A stretch of 64,000 nucleotides of DNA from Nitrosomonas sp. (GTDB taxonomy: Bacteria > Pseudomonadota > Gammaproteobacteria > Burkholderiales > Nitrosomonadaceae), in contig JADKHF010000001.1 of the NCBI GenBank assembly GCA_016721865.1, positions 30,355 through 94,354 of the forward strand, in the 5' to 3' direction. The translations under genes were made by a program, and so were the position numbers. Below the pieces are notes generated by a model. It was not told where the DNA came from. It saw only the letters and a list, made by a program, of their open reading frames with translations, and ran no database searches. Shown here one piece after another: positions 28,529 through 35,472 of the stretch (position 1 is the first letter of the stretch; every line of letters starts with the position of its first letter).

Positions 28529-29401
28529 ATGATTGAAAATTCTGGTGTTCATAACCTGTTACTTGCTTCTGATCTCAGCAGTCGATGCGATCGCGCATCA
28601 GATCGTGCAGGGCAATTGGCCCAGGCCTGGAAAGCTAAATTATTGGTGGTACATGCAATAGATCCTGCCTATGCAGTTTGCTATGCGAAGATGACACAAG
28701 AGCTGCCTTCGTGGCGCCGTCCGGAAGAATACCGGACTGTTGCAGCACGTCGACTGAATATGGATCTGGCGTCCGATAAGATAGACGCTGAGGTATACGT
28801 AACCGAAGGTATGCCCCACGAAATCGTGCTTGAGGCCGCATGCCGGGAAAATAGCGATCTGGTTATCACGGGTATCGGACGCGATGAATCTCTCGCGCGT
28901 ATTCAATTGGGCAGCACCCTTGATAAACTACTGCAAGAGCTGCCGGTTCCATTAATGACCGTGCGGCGCCGGGTGCGCGGTCCCTATCGGCATGTGGTAG
29001 TGGCAACAGACTTTTCGCCAGCATCGCAGCCAGCTTTGGAGACTGCCATGCGTTGGTTTGGCGATGCACAACTGACCTTGTTCCATGCTTATGAGGGAGG
29101 GAGTGGTTTAGGAGGGGATGCCCTGACGAATGATGCGTGGAGGACTATCGCCAACGATCAGTGCGACAGATTTATTGCCGAAATGGCACTTGAACCGTCA
29201 GTTGCGCACCGTCTTCATCGTGTCATTGATAGAGGTCATCCGGAAGTACTGTTGTGCGATTACGTGCGCCATGAGGAGATCGATCTTGTAGTGCTTGGTA
29301 CCAATGGTCGCAGTGGATTTCTTAAAGCCATGATCGGAAGCACAGCCGAAAATTTATTGCACCTTCTGGAATGCGATACCATGGTCGTGCGAGGCCGGTA
29401 A
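28529..29401 (+). CDS. Universal stress protein with two Usp domains
   Basis: The 290-residue protein contains two tandem UspA folds. The first (about 1-148) begins NLLLASDLSSRCDRA. The second (about 152-290) begins HVVVATDFSPASQPA and ends with the nucleotide-binding signature GTNGRSGFLKAMIGSTAE. GAAGGAG precedes the ATG. It stands where sdhB would be expected after sdhA, and ahead of the antiporter operon by 63 bases, so it may be expressed with the latter under cation or energy stress (inference). Confidence 0.9.
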   Translation: MIENSGVHNLLLASDLSSRCDRASDRAGQLAQAWKAKLLVVHAIDPAYAVCYAKMTQELPSWRRPEEYRTVAARRLNMDLASDKIDAEVYVTEGMPHEIVLEAACRENSDLVITGIGRDESLARIQLGSTLDKLLQELPVPLMTVRRRVRGPYRHVVVATDFSPASQPALETAMRWFGDAQLTLFHAYEGGSGLGGDALTNDAWRTIANDQCDRFIAEMALEPSVAHRLHRVIDRGHPEVLLCDYVRHEEIDLVVLGTNGRSGFLKAMIGSTAENLLHLLECDTMVVRGR

Positions 29402-29464
29402 TTTGCTTGACTTGGCGGGTTTTGCCGACTTGCCAAAGCTGTCCAATATGTTTGAGACAAGAAT

Positions 29465-29947
29465 ATGATCTTGCGGACTGTGTTTTTGCGAATTGTGCTA
29501 TTTGTCGCGGCTTGGTGGGTACTGACGCAGGGCAGGACAGATAGCTGGGGTGTTGGTCTGATCAGCATTGCTTCAGCGTTGATTGTCAGTCTGATTTTGC
29601 TGCCACCTGGTCTATTCCGGTTTTCCTTCGCTGGGTTATTCTTTTTCTTGAACTATTTTCTGAGCCAGTCTCTGAAGGCGGGTATTCAGGTAGCCTTGAT
29701 GGCTGTTCGACTTAACCCGGATCTCCACCCCAGTATAAAGTTAATTTCTTTACGTTTACCGGAAGGCCTGGGTCGAGTGATTTTGGTCAATACGCTGAAT
29801 TTGCTGCCGGGCACATTGAGCGCGAATCTGACTTCAAGCAGTTTGTGCCTGCATGTGTTGGATGAACGGCAACCCAATGAGGCACAGGTGCGGGATATTG
29901 AAAAACTGATTGCGCATATGCTATGCGTGGAACTGGAGGAATCGTGA
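29465..29947 (+). CDS. mnhE: Mrp/Mbh-type antiporter subunit E
   Basis: The 160-residue protein matches MnhE/MrpE/MbhA: two N-terminal helices (about 1-60), then a cytoplasmic domain with IKLISLRLPEGLGRVILVNT and LLPGTLSANLT, the family signature. It begins an operon of overlapping genes in the order E, F, G, DUF4040, B, C, D, D, resembling the mbhA-H cation-translocation module. Its stop overlaps the next start. Confidence 0.9.
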   Translation: MILRTVFLRIVLFVAAWWVLTQGRTDSWGVGLISIASALIVSLILLPPGLFRFSFAGLFFFLNYFLSQSLKAGIQVALMAVRLNPDLHPSIKLISLRLPEGLGRVILVNTLNLLPGTLSANLTSSSLCLHVLDERQPNEAQVRDIEKLIAHMLCVELEES

Positions 29948-30222
29948 ACGATTTCAATTTGCTCTTGGCAGTGTTTCTGCTGGTTAATTTAATGATTGCC
30001 CTGATGCGGGTAGCGCGGGGTCCCACCGATGCGGATCGGCTGCTGGTGGCTTTGCTGTTCAGCACCACCGGCGTGGCGATTTTGTTGCTGCTGGCATCTG
30101 CGGAAGATACTTTGGTGTTAATAGATATCGCTCTGGTATTTGCATTGCTTGCTGCTATCACTGGTGCGGTATTTGCCCGGCGTGCCTGGTGGCCGGAAGA
30201 GGAAAAAGATGGAAATTCCTGA
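29944..30222 (+). CDS. mnhF: Mrp/Mbh-type antiporter subunit F
   Basis: This 92-residue membrane protein starts at GTG 29944, overlapping the TGA of mnhE by four bases. Three helices are predicted, and MRVARGPTDADRLLVALLFS followed by DIALVFALLAAI is characteristic of MnhF/MrpF. It also overlaps the mnhG start by 14 bases. Confidence 0.88.
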   Translation: MNDFNLLLAVFLLVNLMIALMRVARGPTDADRLLVALLFSTTGVAILLLLASAEDTLVLIDIALVFALLAAITGAVFARRAWWPEEEKDGNS

Positions 30223-30523
30223 ATTGCTCAGCATTATTTTTTTGGTGACTGGCGCTGCTTTTTTTATGGCAGGCACGATAGGATTGTTGCGCTTTCCTGA
30301 TGTTTATACCCGATTGCATGTCCTGGCCAAAGTGGATAACCTGGGATTGGGTTTTATCATTCTCGGTTTGTTGTTCCAGGCACCTGGACTGATGGCTGCC
30401 CTGAAAATTATTGTGATCTGGTTGCTGGCCTTGGCAGCGAGCTCCACAGTGAGTTTCCTGATTGCCAGGCAAGCATTGAACAGAGGAGTTGCGCCCTGGA
30501 AAGCGAAGGAGCAGAAAATATGA
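30209..30523 (+). CDS. mnhG: Mrp/Mbh-type antiporter subunit G
   Basis: The 104-residue protein begins MEIPELLSIIFLVTGAAFF. The motif GLLRFPDVYTRLHVLAKVDN is the MnhG signature. Three membrane helices. The ATG at 30209 is preferred over an upstream ATG inside mnhF. The stop overlaps the DUF4040 gene by four bases. Confidence 0.9.
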   Translation: MEIPELLSIIFLVTGAAFFMAGTIGLLRFPDVYTRLHVLAKVDNLGLGFIILGLLFQAPGLMAALKIIVIWLLALAASSTVSFLIARQALNRGVAPWKAKEQKI

Positions 30524-30777
30524 GCAGTCTGATTCTGGATCTGTTATTGGTGATTGCCTTGCTGTGGAGTGCCTTGCGATCACTGATGACTCGGGATTTA
30601 TTCCGTGCAGTGGTGTTATTCATCGTTTTTGGTTTACTCATGGCGTTGGTTTGGGCACGGCTCCATGCGCCGGATATCGCTTTGGCGGAAGCTGCTATCG
30701 GTGCCGGTCTTACCGGGGCGCTGCTGCTGGATACCGTGGGGTATTTGCGCAAGAAGCAGCGGGAATCGTTTCCATGA
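30520..30777 (+). CDS. DUF4040 subunit (MbhD-like, equivalent to part of the MrpA C-terminus)
   Basis: The 85-residue protein has three helices with FRAVVLFIVFGLLMALVWAR and LHAPDIALAEAAIGAGLTGA, the conserved pattern of MbhD and of the corresponding region of large MrpA subunits. Its independent existence, without the MrpA N-terminal NuoL-like part, makes the operon Mbh-like rather than classical Mrp. Confidence 0.85.
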   Translation: MSSLILDLLLVIALLWSALRSLMTRDLFRAVVLFIVFGLLMALVWARLHAPDIALAEAAIGAGLTGALLLDTVGYLRKKQRESFP

Positions 30778-31481
30778 GAAATCTGCTCAATGTGCTGGTT
30801 ATTGTTTTATCCGCTGCGCTTGGCTTGGTGCTGATTGGAGTTATTCTGGAATCGCCGTCCCCCGCGCGCGTTCGATTGTCCGAAGAAGTTCTGATGCAGA
30901 TCGGCGCCAGTGGCGTGACGCATCCGGTGACGGCGGTGCTGCTCAATTTTCGCGGTTACGACACGTTGCTGGAGGTAATGGTATTGCTGTTGGCTTTGCT
31001 GGGCGTACTGGCACAGATGGGAAAACAAAAGCGGGAAAACCCGCCTGCCGGGTTCTATCTCAACGAACCTCGTATGCAGGTCTTGCTGTGGCTGGCGCGA
31101 GTGCTTGTGCCGCTGATGGTTCTGGTAGCGGGATATTTGTTATGGGCGGGAGGACATCAGCCGGGAGGCGCATTTCAGGCCGGTGCCGTTCTGGCGGCAG
31201 CCGGAGTATTGCTGAACCTGTCCGGGTTATTGCCTTCCTGGATGGGGCCGGCGTGGAATCTGCGCGCTGGATTGGTATCCGGTTTGCTGGTTTTTTTGCT
31301 AATAGCCGCAGCGGTAATGACGACTGCGTCGCCGGGTCTGTTGCTGCAATATCCGCCCGCTTCGGCAGGAATGTTGATATTGCTTGTTGAAACGGGGCTT
31401 ACTCTGTCACTCGGTCTCATTCTGGCGGGTTTGTTTTTGTTTCTGTCGGGTGACGCGATTGATGATGAGGCGGATAAATGA
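30774..31481 (+). CDS. Fusion of MbhE-like and MnhB domains
   Basis: The 235-residue protein starts at ATG 30774 (MRNLLNVLVIVLSAALGLVL). The N-terminal third (about 1-85), with NFRGYDTLLEVMVLLLALLG, matches the MbhE / end-of-MrpA segment. The rest (about 95-230), with WAGGHQPGGAFQAGAVLAAA, matches MnhB/MrpB. In Mbh operons these are separate genes. The fusion fixes the stoichiometry and suggests the two segments touch in the complex. The ends overlap both neighbours. Confidence 0.85.
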   Translation: MRNLLNVLVIVLSAALGLVLIGVILESPSPARVRLSEEVLMQIGASGVTHPVTAVLLNFRGYDTLLEVMVLLLALLGVLAQMGKQKRENPPAGFYLNEPRMQVLLWLARVLVPLMVLVAGYLLWAGGHQPGGAFQAGAVLAAAGVLLNLSGLLPSWMGPAWNLRAGLVSGLLVFLLIAAAVMTTASPGLLLQYPPASAGMLILLVETGLTLSLGLILAGLFLFLSGDAIDDEADK

Positions 31482-31804
31482 GCGGCGCGCTCATTTATGC
31501 CTGTGCAGGTGCTGTACTGTTTGTTTCCGGTGTAACCGGATTGATTCTGCTGCCGCATTTGCTGCGCAAAATATTGGCTTTCAATATCATGGGTAGCGGC
31601 GTCTTTCTGGTGCTGGTGGGTTTAGGCCAGCGTGACGGTACGCCGGATCCGGTACCCCAGGCCATGATTCTGACCGGCATCGTTGTGGCTGTTGCGGCTA
31701 CGGCATTGGCTCTGGCTCTGATGCGGCGTTTACTGCGCCTTACCGGCAAGATACAGTTCCCGGAAGAACCGGAAGGTTCGGGCCGATGCTGGAAAAACAA
31801 ATAA
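31478..31804 (+). CDS. mnhC: Mrp/Mbh-type antiporter subunit C (NuoK-like)
   Basis: The 108-residue protein with three helices matches MnhC/MrpC: LPHLLRKILAFNIMGSGVFL and DPVPQAMILTGIVVAVAATA are typical. It is related to NuoK of complex I and likely lines part of the ion path. Ten bases separate it from the next subunit. Confidence 0.9.
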   Translation: MSGALIYACAGAVLFVSGVTGLILLPHLLRKILAFNIMGSGVFLVLVGLGQRDGTPDPVPQAMILTGIVVAVAATALALALMRRLLRLTGKIQFPEEPEGSGRCWKNK

Positions 31805-31814
31805 CGAAGGCAGA

Positions 31815-33278
31815 ATGCCGTGGGAGAGCCGGATGTTTGATCCTGTCCCTTGGTTGATTCTGCTGCCTCTGGTTTGGGGTTGTCTGACTTTCCTGGCCGG
31901 GGTAGGGCGAGGCGGGCGTTTAGTACTTGCAGGTCTGATAATTCAACTGGTATTGACGATAATACTGGCAAGGCAGATTGTCATGGAAGGCGCCAGACAT
32001 TATGCGGTGGGCGGTTGGGGCGCTCCCTTGGGTGTTGATCTGTATGTGGATGGCCTGACCGGTATCATGCTGCTGCTCACGCACGTGGTGGCATTGCCGC
32101 TGGTTGTTTACGCGCGCGCTTATTTTTCCAGCCAGACCGAGGGTGCCAGTTATTTTTGGCCGCTGACTTGTTTTTTATTGGCGGCCATGAATGCGCTGTT
32201 CATGTCTGCCGACATTTTCAATATTTACGTTACGCTGGAGTTACTGGGTCTGGCGGCGGTGGGGCTGGTGGCCGCTGCAGGCAGCGCAGGACCGGTTGCG
32301 GCGGCCATACGCTATCTGTTGGTTACGCTGCTGGGTTCGGGTGCTTATTTAATGGGTGTTGCACTGCTGTATGGAACCTATGGCAGTGTGTCGCTGGCCG
32401 TGCTGGGGCCGCTATTGTCCACTACCGAAATTTCCGCTGCGGCATGTTTGGCGGCAATGCTGATGCTGGCAGGATTATTACTCAAGACAGCTCTGTTTCC
32501 TTTTCACTTCTGGTTGCCGCCAGCTCATGGCGGCGCACCGGCGCCGGTATCTGCACTGCTCTCCGCCTTGGTCATCAAAGCTTCGTTCTATCTTATTCTG
32601 CGCCTGTGGTTTGATCTGTTCGCACCGCTGGTGACAACGCAAGCAGCACAATTGCTGGGGGGGCTGGGTGCCGCTGCCATCCTGTGGGGTTCAATCCTGG
32701 CGTTTAACCAGACACGATTAAAGATGTTGGTGGCTTATTCAACCGTAGCCCAGATTGGCTATCTCTTCTTATTGTTTCCCCTGATGACATCCGCTATTCC
32801 GGGAGCGTCCGAGAGTGCGTTGCAAGGCGGCGTGATGCAGCTGGTGGCGCATGCTTTAGCCAAAGCGGCCATGTTTGCCGCCGCCGGAGTGATGGTGCTG
32901 TCTGCGGGGAAGGACGACATTGCATTATTAGGGGGGATGTCCAGCCATCTGCCGTTGACTTTGTTTACTTTTGCGCTGGCCGGGATAACATTGATGGGCC
33001 TCCCTCCCTCCGGAGGCTTTATCGCCAAGTGGCTGCTGATTGACAGCGCAGTGAGCGGTGGTCAGTGGGGTTGGGTAGTGGTGATGATTCTAGGCGGATT
33101 GTTGAGTGCGGCGTATGTGTTCAAGGTATTGCGCCAAGCTTTTTTGCCGCCGGTAGCGGGGATAAAATTCAAACCGGTAATACGGATGCTGGAATGGCCG
33201 GCTTTTCTGCTTGCGCTAATCAGCCTGTTGTTGGGTTTCCGGTCTGTAGAGGTGTTGAACTTACTGGGGGCCGGGTGA
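31815..33278 (+). CDS. mnhD: Proton/cation-translocating subunit D, first copy (NuoM/MrpD family)
   Basis: The 487-residue protein has about 14 membrane helices and the proton-antiporter core: NIYVTLELLGLAAVGLVAA (helix with the conserved glutamate), LKTALFPFHFWLPPAHGGAP, and FNQTRLKMLVAYSTVAQIGY with the conserved lysines. An alternative start at 31833 (MFDPVPW) is also plausible, being preceded by GGGAGAG. The stop overlaps the next gene. Confidence 0.88.
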   Translation: MPWESRMFDPVPWLILLPLVWGCLTFLAGVGRGGRLVLAGLIIQLVLTIILARQIVMEGARHYAVGGWGAPLGVDLYVDGLTGIMLLLTHVVALPLVVYARAYFSSQTEGASYFWPLTCFLLAAMNALFMSADIFNIYVTLELLGLAAVGLVAAAGSAGPVAAAIRYLLVTLLGSGAYLMGVALLYGTYGSVSLAVLGPLLSTTEISAAACLAAMLMLAGLLLKTALFPFHFWLPPAHGGAPAPVSALLSALVIKASFYLILRLWFDLFAPLVTTQAAQLLGGLGAAAILWGSILAFNQTRLKMLVAYSTVAQIGYLFLLFPLMTSAIPGASESALQGGVMQLVAHALAKAAMFAAAGVMVLSAGKDDIALLGGMSSHLPLTLFTFALAGITLMGLPPSGGFIAKWLLIDSAVSGGQWGWVVVMILGGLLSAAYVFKVLRQAFLPPVAGIKFKPVIRMLEWPAFLLALISLLLGFRSVEVLNLLGAG

Positions 33279-34777
33279 ATTTTAACGGAATTTTACCGCT
33301 GCTGGTGCTGGCCAGTTCCCTGGTTCCGGGAATGATTATTTTCTTTCTGCCGGAGTCACGCATCCGCCTGCGCACAACATTGAATCTGACGGGGGCTGTA
33401 CTGAAGCTGCTGCTGATCGGTTACATGCTGTGGGGTGTTCAGCACGATCAAAGCTATGTCTTTCGTTACAATGTGTTGCCTGACCTGGAGCTGGTATTCA
33501 AGGCCGATGCATTGGCATTGCTATTTGTTACGCTATCCGCGGCGCTGTGGTTTTTGACCACCCTCTATGCGATCGGGTATCTGGAAGGCTCACCACACCG
33601 CAGCCGCTTCTTTGGCTTCTTCAGTTTTTGCGTTACCGCTACCGTGGGTGTGGCGATGGCGGGAAACTTGTTTACCTTTTTCGTTTTCTATGAATTGCTG
33701 ACGTTATCGACTTATCCCCTGGTTGTGCATCGCGGTACGGAAGCAGCCATACGTGCCGGAAATATTTATCTGGTTTATACACTTGCCGGCGGCGCGGTAT
33801 TCCTGACTGGCATCGTCTGGCTGTATGGTTTGCTGGGACAGGTGGAATTTACCCCTGGCGGTGTGGCGGCCACATTGGGGTTGGAATACGCGTCACAATT
33901 GCAGGTGATTTTCCTGCTGCTCATTGCCGGATTGGGTGTGAAAGCTGCTCTGGTGCCTTTGCATGGCTGGTTGCCGCAAGCGATGATAGCACCGGCGCCG
34001 GTGTCCGCTCTGCTCCATGCGGTAGCAGTCGTGAAAGCAGGCGCTTTTGGCATCATACGGATCGTATACGAAGTTTACGGAATAGAATTCGCCCAGACTC
34101 TGAATTTGCTTATGCCACTGGCCATAGTCGCTTCAATCACCATCATTTGGGGGTCGTTGCGCGCGCTTTGGCAGGACGACCTCAAACGCCGTCTGGCTTA
34201 TTCCACTATCAGCCAGGTGTCCTATATTATCCTGGGAGTCACTTTGTTTGGCCCGGCGGGTACTATTGGCGGTGTCGTGCACCTTGTCCATCAAGGCATC
34301 ATGAAGATTACGCTGTTTTTCTGTGCCGGAAATTATGCCGAAACGCTGGGCATTCATAAAATAAGCGAGATGAACGGCGCCGGGCGCCGCATGCCATGGA
34401 CTTCAATAGCTTTCAGTGTGGCAGCATTTGGCATGATGGGTGCGCCGCTGACAGCGGGCTACGTCAGCAAGCTATATCTTAATCAAGGTGCGGAGATGGC
34501 GGAAATGGCATGGGTAAGCTGGATGTTGACTGCTTCGAGCCTGCTCAATGCGGCTTATTTTTTGCCCATTTTGTACCGGCTCTGGTTTGTAAATCAGCCG
34601 CAGAAATGGTTACAGGAACGTATTCGCGCCAGGGGCCGTTGGGAGACGCATGGACTCCTGCTGATCCCCCCTGTTGTCACCGCTGCTGTGACGCTGGGGG
34701 CAGGGATATTCGCCGATACCGGTTGGAGTCCTTTATTTTGGGTAAAACTGGTTGCTGAAATGGAATATCTTCCATGA
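33275..34777 (+). CDS. Proton/cation-translocating subunit D, second copy (NuoM/MrpD family)
   Basis: The 500-residue protein begins at GTG 33275, overlapping the preceding TGA; a longer frame from 33065 lies inside the previous gene. Motifs are FFVFYELLTLSTYPLVVHRG, VKAALVPLHGWLPQAMIAPA, and DDLKRRLAYSTISQVSYIIL. Having two D-type subunits in one operon, with a third start following, suggests a complex with several ion channels in series. The stop overlaps the third, truncated gene. Confidence 0.88.
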   Translation: MNFNGILPLLVLASSLVPGMIIFFLPESRIRLRTTLNLTGAVLKLLLIGYMLWGVQHDQSYVFRYNVLPDLELVFKADALALLFVTLSAALWFLTTLYAIGYLEGSPHRSRFFGFFSFCVTATVGVAMAGNLFTFFVFYELLTLSTYPLVVHRGTEAAIRAGNIYLVYTLAGGAVFLTGIVWLYGLLGQVEFTPGGVAATLGLEYASQLQVIFLLLIAGLGVKAALVPLHGWLPQAMIAPAPVSALLHAVAVVKAGAFGIIRIVYEVYGIEFAQTLNLLMPLAIVASITIIWGSLRALWQDDLKRRLAYSTISQVSYIILGVTLFGPAGTIGGVVHLVHQGIMKITLFFCAGNYAETLGIHKISEMNGAGRRMPWTSIAFSVAAFGMMGAPLTAGYVSKLYLNQGAEMAEMAWVSWMLTASSLLNAAYFLPILYRLWFVNQPQKWLQERIRARGRWETHGLLLIPPVVTAAVTLGAGIFADTGWSPLFWVKLVAEMEYLP

Positions 34778-34812
34778 AATGGCAAGATTATTTGTTGCCC
34801 ATAAGACCTTAG
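34774..34812 (+). pseudogene. Truncated start of a further antiporter subunit gene
   Basis: An ATG overlapping the preceding TGA starts MKWQDYLLPIRP and then meets TAG. The overlap style matches every other gene junction in this operon, so it is most likely the N-terminus of a further large subunit cut off where plus-strand antiporter sequence meets the minus-strand RhuM remnant. Too short to classify. Confidence 0.5.
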
Positions 34813-35456
34813 CGACGGAGGCACCCTGATCAATTGACGTGGCGTAAATGTCAGTGATCTTCTGGTAGAACTTGCGCCCGGAGAGACGGATCTCGCGGAT
34901 GCGCTGCAACTGCTCTTCAAAATATTGGCCGCTGAGTATAAGAGCCGCCGCTTTTCAGGCGCTTGTCACCCATCGTGTAACCCTTGATGGTGAACTCTTC
35001 GATGATGGTGGTGGCCCACTTGCGAAACTGCACCGCGCGTTCGGAATTGACCTTGCAGCCAACGGCGATGATCGTGGCGAGTTTGTAGTGCTTGGTGTCG
35101 TAACTTTTTCCATCTGCGGCAGTTATTCGAAAATTTCGAATAACTGCATTCTCTTCCAGCTCATTGTCGTCAAACACTTTTTTCAGGTGGTAGTTGATGG
35201 TGTGGGTTTCAGCGTCATAGAGCAGCCCCATCTTCTTCTGGGTTAGCCATACGTTTTCATCAGCGTAAACCGCTTCCACACCGCCATGGCAGCTGGCTGC
35301 GACAAAAGTCAGATATTCAAGCCCCCATCTTTTCCTTGTGTGCAGAACAGTTTTGCTTTTATTGCGTGCTTCGATGTTCTGCTCACCGGTTTGACTGGTG
35401 AAGATCAGGAACTCGGCAGTGCTGGTGCGGATGAGCTTGCGGCTATCGTTACTCAT
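34813..35456 (-). pseudogene. RhuM family protein, frameshifted and truncated
   Basis: From ATG 35456 (MSNDSRKLIRTSTAEFLIF) the frame matches RhuM: ADENVWLTQKKMGLLYD, TINYHLKKVFDDNELEENAV, NSERAVQFRKWATTIIEEF and TIKGYTMGDKRL. An insertion of about 34 residues (TRKRWGLEYLTFVAASCHGG) interrupts the usual IEVRY-DENVWLT junction. The 34917 stop is a frameshift; the other frame continues LQRIREIRLSGRKFYQKITD IYATSID and then ends at the antiporter junction. RhuM proteins are found beside type I restriction genes and on pathogenicity islands; their function is poorly known. Confidence 0.82.
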
Positions 35457-35472
35457 GGCGCGGCTACTGACT

